Positions 12,214 through 24,020 of a stretch of DNA of 64,000 nt are shown piece after piece (within the stretch, counting starts at the first letter, position 1; each line of letters begins with the position of its first letter). Source of the stretch: Syngnathus acus (lineage: Eukaryota; Chordata; Actinopteri; Syngnathiformes; Syngnathidae). The notes under the pieces were generated by a model. That model was not told the origin of the DNA. It did no database searches and saw nothing but the letters and a program-made list of their open reading frames with translations. Location of the stretch: NCBI RefSeq assembly GCF_901709675.1, contig NC_051102.1, positions 6,483,412 through 6,547,411 on the forward strand. The letters run 5' to 3'. The translations under genes and the position numbers were made by a program.

Positions 12214-12333
12214 AATGTCGGCATAACGTTTTTTTTTTTTTTATCAACCTTTTATTTAAACATATTCGGAATAATAACACCATCAACTATAACCCAACAA
12301 ATACAAAATTAAAACATCAATGTCGGCAAAACG
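12214..12333 (-). mobile_element. short retroposed insertion with poly(A) tail, minus strand
   Basis: A 90-bp insert (12229-12318) is flanked by 15-bp direct repeats, AATGTCGGCATAACG and AATGTCGGCAAAACG (14 of 15 identical). Read on the minus strand the insert ends AATAAAAGGTTGATAAAAAA, that is, a polyadenylation hexamer followed by a poly(A) tail. This is the signature of target-primed retroposition of a 5'-truncated transcript, either a LINE 3' end or an mRNA fragment. The source transcript is not recognised. Confidence 0.75.
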
Positions 12334-12339
12334 TGTGTT

Positions 12340-12616
12340 GGCTGGTATAGCAGCAATGCTGTCTGTCACTCACTCGTGAATCTTCGCGAACGACTAATCA
12401 GCAGCGAGCGATAGATGGAGGCGGGACTTTACGAGTCAGTGATGTAATTTCCCGTCCATGAACGCGACGAGTCAGTGACGCAACTTCCTGTTCAGTGTGT
12501 GTGTGTGTGGGGGGGGGGGGGGACGATTCGTTGAACGATTCGTTTGAACGAATCTTTTGAATGAACTGATTCTAAAGGTTCAGTTCACTTAAAAGAACTG
12601 GAATGCACATCACTAG
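12340..12616. mobile_element. dispersed repeat ending in TGCACATCACTAG
   Basis: The segment has repeated GAACGATTCG/GAACGAATC motifs and the phrases AGTCAGTGATG, AGTCAGTGACGCAACTTC and GGTTCAGTTCACTTAAAAGA. These are typical of a widespread fish interspersed repeat whose end reads TAGTGATG on the other strand. A G-rich simple repeat (12495-12523) interrupts it. The class is not determined. Confidence 0.4.
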
Positions 12617-13117
12617 TTGCTGTGTGCTTTTACTAACAGTGACACTATGACGGTTGTGGTGCGTTTTCGGTCCGATGGAAATCAGAGCATGTAGTTCAAC
12701 GGGAGAACCTGGATTGTTCATTTTTCACCAACGTAAAATACACAGTCAAGTCGAGACACCTCGACTGTGATAGCCGCTCAGCCGCTGTCAGAACAGCAGA
12801 GCGTCTTTAAAAGTGACTTTGTTCTTAATGTCGCAATATTTTATAGAGCTAGTCTAAAACAGTAAACAAAGCCATCTTGATTCTTTTGGATTTTGATCGC
12901 AATCACTTTCAATAGCTTATTCCTTACACTGTCTAAAACCTTTGTTCAAAAACTGTCACTTTCATTTACAAAAGAAATACAATTTAAAGAATATTTAGTA
13001 TTTATTTTTGTTCCATTATTCGACTCTCCATACATATCTAGGAATAGAACTTTACGTCTTTTGTTGTAATATAACTGATTTTAATATAGAAGCTGGTGTA
13101 ACACTTAACAGATTTTT

Positions 13118-13188
13118 GTTGGTGGTGTGCCTCGAGATTTTTTCCAATGAAAAGGTGTGCCGTGAATGAAAAAAGGTTGGGAAACACT
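13118..13188. mobile_element. hAT element terminal fragment
   Basis: The segment GGTGTGCCTCGAGATTTTTT through GGTTGGGAAACACTG is, on the minus strand, the CAGTGTTTCCCAACC end of a vertebrate hAT element followed by its usual GGCACACC region. The partner end was not located. Confidence 0.6.
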
Positions 13189-13511
13189 GGTATACAGGTT
13201 CCCTCGAGTGCTACTTGATCATTAAATTAAATGTTCAAATTGATCTGTTAAAATAAACAAAATCCAGTACAGTACATTGTGAAGCGCAGTTCAGTTGTAT
13301 TTAACTTTATTGTAGACTACATTTGTATTTAATCTTTTAAAAGAGTTTGTTTTTGTGTAATACATGTGAATTTTTTTATTTAAAAAAAAAAAATAAGCAC
13401 AGATGATCAAAGTGGTAATTTTGGTACAATTTTCACTTCACTTGTGTGCAATACATTTGAATCAAATAATGATACATCATTTAAACACGGTGTTAATTTA
13501 ATTTAATAATT

Positions 13512-13543
<32 letters not shown>

Positions 13544-13548
13544 TGCGT
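13512..13548. repeat. (TG)n microsatellite
   Basis: A tract of about 14 TG repeats followed by GGGTGTGCGTGCG. Confidence 0.9.
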
Positions 13549-15670
13549 GCGCCAACGGACATGACAGAGAACTGTCTGATTAACAAAGAAAATGCTTTAA
13601 TCTTTTCTCCAGTTCCATTTGCATGCAAACACACACACACCATATGGCACACAAGGACCGCCGCAGCCTTAATCTCACAATAACCGAAAAGCGACCAAAA
13701 CAACATGGCTGAAAACAAACACTAACTGCTGTGATTACGCTTACGAAAAAAAATCACCTGCCTCCTTCCTCCTTGTTGTCGTTATGCATTCATCGCAATT
13801 ATCCCCACGGCCCAGTAACAACTTGGAAGGTTATGCAAATGCAATTAGCCCCCCATTTGCATGCGACGACGACTAAAGCGCCGCGCAGATGGCAGAGCGC
13901 CGAGGACGCGGCCGCCATCTTTGGCAGTGGGAAAGTCTGGTGGCCATTTTGTCTGAAGCTGTGCCCATCTGGATGGCAAACACACACACAAATCCCTGCG
14001 TGGTGATGCGGTTATGACGAAGGCGGACGTTTGTGATTGCAGTGTTGTTTAGAATGAGATGGTAAAAAGTACTTACCACTCGATTGAGAGGAAGATATGC
14101 CTTCTCTGTCTTTTTGTCAAATGGTTGCAGAAATAAACAGCTGGGGATGGAAAGATGTCAAAAGCCCCATATTGGTTTTGAATTAAAGTGGGGAATATGT
14201 CAGTCTTGTACAAGGGAAAAAGATGAAGAAAAAACAGGCTCCCTCTTGCCAGCGCTTCGGCAGTGTATCGGAATCATTTGGGTGAGGAGAGAAATCCCCC
14301 TTAGCAAAACCGCACACAGCCAAGTGAAGACGGGGTCCGGTCCAGCTGAGAGGGGCCGCAAAGGGCCCGTCCTTTGGAGGCCTGCAGGCCCCCGAGGCCA
14401 CAAAGAAGCAGAGGAAAGCCTACTTGGAAGCGAGCATGCTTGGTATTGATTTCTCCCGCTGAGGTGCTTTTAGCCTTCAGGGACCTTCTCCATCCTTCTC
14501 TGCCCACTCACTAGCTTCCCGCTCAGGCTTCATGTGCTGAGCTGGACCCCTGGATGGAGATGCGGACCACAGAAGGAGACAAGGAAGAGCCCATGGCAAT
14601 GATGATGAGCTGCACCGGGGTCTTGGAGTTCAGTCATCTACACGGATTCATCCAGCCTTGCAACCACCCACCCATGTTTCCATCTAGAAAAAAAAAAAGG
14701 GAGTGTTTTACAAAATCTCACCTTTGGCATTCAGCATCCCTCCGTTCAATGCAAATGCAAATGCAAACAGTAGCACTTTGATTAAAAATATGTGGGAAGA
14801 AAACGCCAACTTGCTCTTTTGTAACCTGCCCCAAGGCGCCCACCGCTGCACACAAACAAATAAAACTGAGCTCTGTGTGCTCTTTGAAAAACACTCGGCT
14901 CGTAGTGGAGTCATTTACAATAAGACTAGAATACCACAATAGAATCAAATACGACTTGTTGCAGGAATAATACAGTACAAATTTGTTGAAGAGCTTTCTG
15001 CTTAGCAGTGCATTATATTGCCTAAATTATTTGAAAACACACACGTGTACATATATATACTAGCTAGCTATCATGTCACTATTTTGCTATAAAGTGATTT
15101 AAGTCTATGCTGAATTTTCCTGTTTCAATACAAAGGTGAAACGCTTTGTTTTGCCGATGGGACATAAAACTGCAGTAAAAAGGAACAGGTTGCGGCAAAT
15201 AGTACTCTGCCGCACCGCCGGGGGGCGTACGTGAGCCAATGGGTGATTAATGCTGCCCCATTTGTTGCTTGTAGAGGTAGACGAGACAACAGCTGTCAAA
15301 CTAAGCACAGATCTCTGTTATTTTGCACTTTAGTGCAAAAAGTGAAGTGGACTGACGTGAAGGAGGCATTTTGGGGATTTGATGACGTCAGTGATGATAG
15401 AAGTGATTGCATCTGAGCTTCATGAGATGCTGGCCAAAATGAAAGAAAAGTTGCCTAAACGAAGACTTCTACAAGAAAGTAACGGAGCTTTTTCTTCATC
15501 TATAAATATAGGTAAGACCAAAAACTGTGTGCGCGCGTCCGTGCGCGCGCGTAGAATGCAGAATAAGCTACGCTTTTGGGTTTATGTATTTGTAGAACTG
15601 GCTCTGAAGGAGTCAGTGCCTCAAACTATGCACGCCACTGGTCCACACATGAGTGTTAACTCCCCATCCC

Positions 15671-15672
<2 letters not shown>
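13549..15672. other. intergenic sequence with octamer/homeodomain motif cluster
   Basis: No coding gene is recognised. At 13833-13862 the sequence ATGCAAATGCAATTAG is followed by ATTTGCAT, which gives two octamers in opposite orientation around a homeodomain-like CAATTAG core. Overlapping ATGCAAATGCAAATGCAAAC occurs at 14749-14768. Such motif density suits a POU/homeodomain enhancer, but this is inference only. Confidence 0.35.

Positions 15673-15744
<72 letters not shown>
15673..15744. repeat. (CA)n microsatellite
   Basis: An uninterrupted run of about 36 CA dinucleotides. Confidence 0.97.
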
Positions 15745-15746
<2 letters not shown>

Positions 15747-18700
15747 ACCCCCCCCTCCCTCCGCAACACACACACGCACACAAACCAACCTAAGAGCTGC
15801 AGTAGGGACAATGTTGGTTCAGGGCAGCCCTCCTCCGCCAAGCAAAAAAAGAATGGAGACACATTATCAAGTTGAGAGGAACGGGGGTGTGCAAGGGGGA
15901 GGGATTGGTGGTGCCGTGACCCGTGGCTTTGGACTTGAACAAAACAGAGTTGTGTCCGCGAATACAATCGCACGATAGCCTTGAATAATTACATGCTTGC
16001 ACAAATTGACGAGGGTTGTGTCCAACGGTTTGGGATAGATTATAAGAAGTTCATGCAAAATATTTACCGATATTTGTGCTCATTTAAATAGTGATCTAAA
16101 TTTGGGCTGAGTAATTTTGAAAAATAATCTGATGGTCATTTCATTCTCAGGGCATTGAACTGACCATAAGTGGACTATTCTGGTCATGTAGCACAAGAAT
16201 AATAAATAATATTCCAAACAGCCCAAAGAGAAAGATCAATTGAGGGAGCTACTCAAAACCGGAACTGATCAGTTGGGAAAAGTACACAGAGTTCCAGAAT
16301 GGACAAAAGTAAGGTGGGTCCAAGAAACCAGTGACAGAAACACTACAATAGTGTTATTCAACACCAAAACATAATGAGCCACATTTTTTTCATATTCAAG
16401 ACATGTAAGCTTGTGTGGCTGCGTAGTTAGCAAGAAGTGAGCTCATTGTGCTGACGCAAAAGACTACAAACTGAAGGAAGAGCAACGAACCACAGCAAAA
16501 TGAGAGGAGGGACAATTAGTGTGGGAGGGGGGGGGGGGAACTGTCAGACAGAAGAAATAGATTAGGTTTATATACGTGCGCTGGAATATCCAGGAAATGG
16601 AGCAGGTGAGCGTGCAGGGGGGCCGCTTTGAGAAGTAACAAATGTCTGTCTTTGCTTGTCCGTCTGCATCCTGAGTGACACTTTAGCATGTTGGCGGGCG
16701 CAGCGGGGCAGCTTGGCTCTGATGCTGACAAACGATCCCTGCAACTTCCATCCATTTCCTTCTCCCCGTTGCATCTCAGCTGCACCTCCGACTCTCATCT
16801 GTTTGCAGCCACATTGAATCATGCCCCAATGATCGCCTGGCCTCTCTTTGTTTTTGTCAAAACCTTTTTTTTCCTCTCACCGTTGGTGATCAGTGGATGC
16901 TTCAAGATGTTCTGAATGTATCAACATGGGGCCGAGTAGTAACATGATCAAAACTGGGCTTTACAAATGAAGGGGGGGACAAAAAAGGAATCATTTAGGG
17001 AATATATTGCACTGGGAAATAACTTACTCAGTGCTAATGCCTTTATTTTTCATTTTTTAGGAAACTTCCTAAACCAGCCATACACATTAAAGTGTGTGCT
17101 CTTGCTAAGCCTACGAAAAGTTCAGCAAAGGTAAGTGGTCAAGACATCTTTCCAACATGGCTGACAATATTCCTTCTGCATCAAATTATTTTAGCAAGAA
17201 AACTAGCTAGCTACTGAGCTACTTCAAAATCCTCTTTGATAAGATGGTAGACTGCACCAAAATGTTTAGTTTGTGATCTGCAGTACACCCCGCAAAGTTT
17301 GATGGATTTTTATTGATGTGGTGCTAGATAATAAGCAAACAAATGGAATGAAAGCGCAACCTCCCCAGCAGAGGCGAGTTCTATTATTTCTCTCAAACAG
17401 TCCCTTGAAGATCTGAGGAACAATGTGACCCCGTGAATATTTCCTCTCCATAAATGAGCACAAACAAGACTCAAAGCGATGATGCCCGTCTTTCGGTCCA
17501 CGTATCGTCATCTGCATTCTGGCCTGCTCAAACACTTCTCGCTTTCTTCGTGCACGCGTCGCTTTCAAAGGTGGCCCAAACAGCAGGACACACACTCGGT
17601 TGACAAAGCTCATTAAGGGTCCATACGCTGTGCGCTAGCACTATGGCTGTCACGTATCCGCTCTCAATGTGCATGATGCTCCTCACAAAGTGTCTTTACA
17701 GAGCTAATTAGGAGGCTCTTCTACTCGGTTTGAAAGTCATCTGAATAGGAGGGAAGAAAATGATTACGAGGAGGAGCGAGGACAAAATACCGTGACTAGT
17801 TTTGTGTAGCGTTAGCTTCTTCATAAGTGTCGCTGCACCGAGATTGTTGCACCACGCACGGTTAGGAATGGGAGCAACAGCCTCTCCATGCCAAAAGAGC
17901 AGCTGCCGACATTTCTAAAAAGCTCCCGGTGAAGCTTTTAAAGAGACGTGCAATAATGGAAAGAGCAAATCCTTGTTTTTCCCCTAAATGTGAGACTACT
18001 TAGTACCTGCGTGATGTTTTTGACCTTCTTTGCTTTTGTGCAGGCTAATTGTTTTCAGAGGAGCATAGCATGGAAATGATGAGTGTTGTCCTCGACTTAA
18101 AATGTCTTTCAGCTCCTCCCTCAAAAAAAAAAGACAGAAGGTCATGGCGTCACTCTTTTTCTTCTTGTTCAAATACATACGTGTGTGTGTGTGTCTGTAT
18201 ATATATCTCTCTATATATAGATATATATAAATAAAATAAGCACATATATATAATAATGTAATGGTTCTAGTGGTGCAAGGCATTATTTTTTTATTTTGTC
18301 AAGTCCGCAGACACATTTTGAGTTCAAGTTGAAGTTATGACCTAATTGTTGTCTCGTCAGACCCTTGATGAAAAAGTGGGCCCGCAAGGCATTCTGGGGG
18401 GGTATGGCAGGTGTCCCTATGTCACAGCGGCCCGGCTTGTTAATTTGCACAACTCGTACACACACGCTCCCCTGCGTGTGCGCATGAGTGTATATATCAG
18501 TGATGGGACTTGACCCTAGCGAGTTGCGGCAGTGTTTGCGCGTCTTGCTGGGCGTGGGAAAAAGACGGGACCCCTTTTCACAGCTGCTTCGGTTGAGGCC
18601 TAGACTGCTGGGGGGCCCCCCTCTTAGACCCCCTTACCCTTGTCCGACTAGACCCTCCACTCCCCCCTCGCCTCCCCTTCAATCCTATTCACGCCGCGGC

Positions 18701-21700
18701 CTAGTGGCTTTCAAAAGCTGCCCCCCCCCCCCCTTCACCCCTTCACCAACCCTTCATAAATACATCTTATTATTCAAGCCCTCGTTTGCATAGAGATTCC
18801 AAAGAGATCTCCACTTTGCTCGCGAGGCCTTTTTTGGGGCGAACAAGTGCAATTTTCAGTTTAGTAATCTCCTTGTGTTAATATTTGTCCAGAGCGCTGT
18901 GTGTACACTTTAAGAAGAATTTCAGATGATTCTGCTTTGATGGAAGGAAAGTTTAGCAAGCGCTTTGCTGGCTTGTATTCCATCTGCCACCGGCCATTGT
19001 ACAGTACCTCAGCCACTTATACATAGGCACGGTGACACCCCCCCACCCCCCCATCCACCCACCCCCACTCTCTGCAATGCATTACTGCAGAGATTTATCT
19101 GCCATCAGCCTGTATAATACGGAGGTTATAATTTACATCCACTTTAGAAAACAGCAGAGCGGGGCCCGTTCCTTGCATATGCTAATTGTGAGCTTGGGAA
19201 AAATCGGGGCAACTCAACTCCATCCTAAATTTGAATATCTGAGCTTTCTATTGAGCGTCAAGGTTGCGGAACCGTGACGATTTGACCTTGGTGATAATAT
19301 GTAGGCTACTTTGTATTTAATGCTGGGGGTGAAAAGAGGAGCCTAAGTGGGGAGATGGAATGTTGCCTTCTGCGGGATTTAGTTGGAATCAAGTACAGCC
19401 GCCATTTTGAAGACGAGAAATAATTCAGCCAAATTTACGGAACGCTGACGCGTCAGTTAAATGCTTCGCCGTGGTTGAATTATGCATCGGCCGCGCACCT
19501 TTGTGCAAGCTTTGCTGACAATAACAAGGAGCCAAGGGGAGGTTGTCGTGTCGAGGCATTAAGGACGAAAAGGACAGAGCCACCCAAACGCTCTTTCCAC
19601 ATCAGCGGGTCCAAAACGGCGGCTTGAGCCCGACTCCAGCGCTCGCCTAACGGGATAAAGGAACCGCAGCAAAGATTACACGGCCACCTCCCCACCACCT
19701 ACCACACTCTCTACCTGACAAATAGGATCATCGTGGTTAAAGGGATAAAACGCTGACTGCATGAGAATGAAAGAGGTGTGTGTGTGTGCAATGGCGGGCG
19801 GGCGAGTGGGCGGGGGGGGGGTAAAAAGATGTTAATACTTGAAAGGCAGAAACAAATGTTGGACGCTTCCATTGTTGTTTCGTCGACCACTAGAAACATT
19901 AGGTTTTCTGTTTTATCATCGCCATCTTGACTATATTTAATTAATCGGTCAAGAATAGACCTCCACCAAGGCAACAAAAAGTGGGCTCATACGGTGTTCC
20001 ATTGATCCCATTAGGAAAATACCAAATATGCCTTTGGCGTCTACACAATTATTAGCTCTTATATTTTTTTGTTTCAGTGCTAGGATAACGCAAACATTGT
20101 TGCAGTCGCTCAGATATTGGATTATGACTTTGCTGTGAGACAAAGCAACATGTCTGCAGTTGGAGATGGGCTGTGTGTGTTGCATGAAGCAGATGATACC
20201 TGCCTGTTTATGTGTGTAAATATCACTTCGCCTATATAATGAGAGATAGGCAGACACAGCCGTCATTTTTTTTGTCAGCCATCTTTCATGTAGGTTTTTA
20301 TCAAATTGTAGCTGTCTTTAATTTCCAAGCAGTCGAAGGCTTTATTTTTGGAAAATTTTCACATTTGATTCACTCAATTATAAGTTCAGCACTTTACATT
20401 TTATTGTTTCCTAAAATGGATGACAAAGCCACAGATTTGTTTGCATGATTGCTGAAATGTGATTATAATTTACCTGTTTATGTTTATGATACTTTTTGTT
20501 TGTAATAGGAAATGTTTGAAATGTTTGCCTGTCCCTGAGGCTATTTAATATTCGTGCATCACATGATCCAGTCCCAAACCAAGCTAAAACCAAAGTACTA
20601 CTTTAAAAAAAATACGGACCAGCAATTCCAGTATCAGTGGCTCAAGAAACACACATACGAGTGCAAACACACACACACCTAATCCTGCGAATAAGCCCGG
20701 AGCATCGTTCCATTTAACCTCCAGGTGCAAACTATAAAAGCGAGGCTCTAAATGACAACTGAAGCACACGTGTACCTGCAGGCTGACGGACGAGCTCCTC
20801 ATTATGGCTGCCAGCCATCTGGCTTCAGAAGCCAACTTTACATCTGATGTCTTTGGCGTTGTCCTTTGAAAGAAACCAAAACGACAATGTTAGCACACAT
20901 GACGTAATAGGAAACGCAATAAATGGAGTCTTTGCAGCATCCGGGCTAGTTGCTAAGCTACAAAAACAGAGACTAGTACAAGTTGATGCGTGTTCCATGT
21001 AAAACAATCACACAACCAGTCATGCTTGGGCCAAGCTCTCATCTAACAATGCGCATCAAATACTGTCAGTCATGGTCTAAATAGAGCATGCTGGGACTTC
21101 AGGGATATCTCCTAGGCTTGATGATTCCTCACTAAGAATAGATCAAACGGTATGCGTCGTCCTATTTTGTTCTTCGCTGGCAAAAACAACCCACTCGATT
21201 GAATACGGTTCAAAAACAAGATATGATATATGAAACGTCGTAGCCGGTGGAAACTCAAAATCCGACTTTGTGATGCATTCATATGTACGTACGTACATCA
21301 TATTGTACTTAATAAGACACAAGCACCCGTTGAGCAAACATATGGACAGTACAGGGGTCTGCTTTTGATGTTGCACTCGCGATACCAATTTCCCGTCATC
21401 CAGGGGAGCCATGTAAAAAGGTCAACTCTGTAGAAAATGCTGAACTAATTTCCCATTTAAATGGATGGAAATGTCATGAATTTGTTCTATGCCCATACTG
21501 TGCTTTTATGCGAGGTAGGAATATAATGGATGGGGAACTAAAATGCTACATGTAGAACACATACTATATAATGAAATATATGGCAAAAGGATACTAAAAC
21601 TATTAATTTAATTTAAAATATCCTAAAATTGAACTAGTCAAATGTTTAATCACCAAAATCCTATAGATCAGATATATTGAAATGAATGTTGTATTTGTCA

Positions 21701-22000
21701 TCTTGTGACGACAGCATAGTGGCATAAACAAACATCTATGAAAGATGGAGGCTGCTGCCAACAACATCACGTGTCCCTCAAACGAGCCAATCACGTGGGA
21801 CCTTCTAACACCTTCAACGTTTTCCCTCTCCTGTTATTATTGCGCCTTAAACGTCCATACGCTGACAAGTTCCAAGTCTCCGACGTGCGCGTAAACGCCG
21901 CCTTTTGTTTCCTAAAGGCAGATGATTAATGGCTTGAGTTGAGCTCTAAAAAACGCGCATGACGCACGGAATGGACCAAACCATCAGCAAGTGAAGCACC
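15745..22000. other. intergenic sequence, no gene seen
   Basis: No coding exon or RNA gene is recognised. A G run occurs near 16527-16538, a pyrimidine- and C-rich tract spans about 18605-18750, and a short TG/TA microsatellite lies at 18181-18235. GC-balanced sequence around 19040-19200 includes a homeodomain-like GCTAATTG. Confidence 0.45.
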
Positions 22001-22394
22001 CAGTCTTCTTTTCTGGAGCGTATATAATCAGCATCCTTCTCATTTTCCTCGGTGGCGGCTTGAGCATCCTCTCAGCATCCATGCAGCGGATGCTGCCTTG
22101 AGCGAGTCCTCCGGTCCAGATACCCGTCGTGGGTTGGGGCGGGGGGGGGGGGGGCGTTGCGAGGTGTTCGGCGTCAGTTGGTACTTTCGGTTCTCTAGCT
22201 TTATGAAATTAAAACTCATACAGCTAGATAACCAAAGACACAAACTAAGCCTGTCGTCTCTCTTAAAGAGGCCGCGCGCCGCACCTCCCAAAGCTGAGAG
22301 GAGAGCGCGTGGACGCGCACGCACGCATGCACGCACGTATGCACGCACGAGGGTGGTTCATCACGTTGCCGCGCTTAAGTGGGCCACTCATTAT

Positions 22395-22446
22395 TGTAAT
22401 AGCGCCTAATTAGCGTCCATGCTCCTGCATGTAATAGCGCCTAATT
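22395..22446 (+). repeat. duplicated 17-mer carrying a TAATT core
   Basis: TGTAATAGCGCCTAATT occurs perfectly twice, at 22395-22411 and 22430-22446, 35 bases apart. It contains a homeodomain-like CTAATT core. It may be two copies of a regulatory site or a local duplication. Confidence 0.75.
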
Positions 22447-22471
22447 GGAGAATCAATGTACGTATAGTAAT

Positions 22472-22564
22472 AAACACTTTGAATCTTGAGTGGAATTTTT
22501 TAATCTTATTGCACACGCCGAGATGAATCTCGTTGTGGAACAAGATTTAAGATTCAAAGTGTTT
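22472..22564. repeat. perfect 16-bp inverted repeat (61-base loop)
   Basis: AAACACTTTGAATCTT at 22472-22487 is the exact reverse complement of AAGATTCAAAGTGTTT at 22549-22564. It could form a stem or be the terminal repeat of a short MITE. No target duplication was identified. Confidence 0.7.
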
Positions 22565-23895
22565 TGAATACAATTGGGAAATACATCGTCATTGAATAAA
22601 ATTCCCTCAATTCGTGCAATTAAAGTGTCTAAAAGTACACACTTACTTGCACGCCATCAGGACTACTACCGTCACCCCTCCTCACTGAAGTCAGTATCCA
22701 AAAGAAGAAAAAATAAAAGCTCGCTTGAATAAAAGTCCGCTTTTCAAATGCCCCTAAAAAGGTGCATGTTTTGCGCCGTAAATAAAAAGTGTGCAGCCAG
22801 TGTAGGGCAACTCCGAGTGGTCTGCAGCTTCTTGCAGAGTGCGACTGACAAGTGCAAAGAAGTGCACATGGGGAGCGCACACGCGTTAACTCCGCCTCAC
22901 ATCCAGGAAGGAAGGAGGGAGGGAGGGATGGGATGAAGGGAATTACAAAGAGAGAGAGAAAGAGAGAGAAAGGCGGGAATCTGCATGGAAACATTATAAG
23001 ACGATATGAGAATGAATGTGTTTAATTCGCATCCATTTTTCAGCGTAAATGGTCTCAGTGGTCCTGCATGGTTTGCAGTGTTTGCATTTTTTGAAGGGAG
23101 GTAGATTTGGAGACTTTATTAAATTCATATTTGGAGACTGTACTCAAGGAAATTAGAATTTGATTCAAGTTTTATTTTCGTTCTTATGCAGTTATTTGAA
23201 TTCAAGCTTGCTATACATCCTACAAAATCATCATTGCGTCCAAATGAAAATAATCCGAATTTTAGTCACTGCAAAATTAAACGTTAGGTTTAAAAAATGA
23301 AAACGACAATAGCATTGTTCCGCTCTATTGTGAAGATACAATTCAAAATCGGGTGACCTATTTCACTTGTTAGTTTGACCTATTTTGCACCTGCAAGTCT
23401 ATTCTGCATGTGTTTTCTGCTATTTGTGCAATTTTAGCATTTGGGTGAAAATATGACTGACTTTGTTTTCTTCATCGATTATGTTCTCAAATACATTAAA
23501 AATTAATTGGGATTCTATCATTTTTTTCTGGTTGCTTCAATTATTTCTTTTAATAATGGTCTTACAAATTTTGCCCCGTAAACTTATGAACACAAGTGTA
23601 AACATCCTTCCAATTTAATTGTTTTGAACCCACACAACTTTTTCAAACATTTGTATAACAATACAGGCAACTCTAAAATAGCCTACATTTAGAGTCTGAA
23701 GCAAAACTGCGGTTAAAATGGCACCGAGCAGGTGCTTTTTGGTGCTCTGGTGGTACAGAAGATACCAAATCGTGCGCGCGCACTCACACACCCCATCACA
23801 CACACACACGCACGCGCCGACTGCATGCATGGGTATCCTTATCTAGGAGTGATATTAAGATATGACTGATATTTGGACTGCATGACGATAACAAT

Positions 23896-23901
23896 CACAC
23901 A

Positions 23902-23995
<94 letters not shown>

Positions 23996-24020
23996 CGCAC
24001 ACACACACACACACACACAC
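23896..24020. repeat. long (CA)n microsatellite
   Basis: About 125 bp of CA repeat with three CG interruptions (CGCG near the start and two CGC units near 23989-23999). It is the longest simple repeat in the window. Confidence 0.97.

Noticed and set aside
15379-15978. A 199-codon open frame on the plus strand
   Set aside because: Most of it is a CA microsatellite translated as His-Thr repeats, flanked by low-complexity residues. There are no domain, codon or splice features of a gene.
22019-22060. TATA-like element (GCGTATATAATC) as a promoter
   Set aside because: No open reading frame, exon or polyadenylation signal downstream supports a transcript. A TATA-like match alone in 64 kb is not evidence.
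23896-24020. CRISPR-like regular repetition
   Set aside because: It is a plain CA microsatellite in a vertebrate genome, with no spacer structure.
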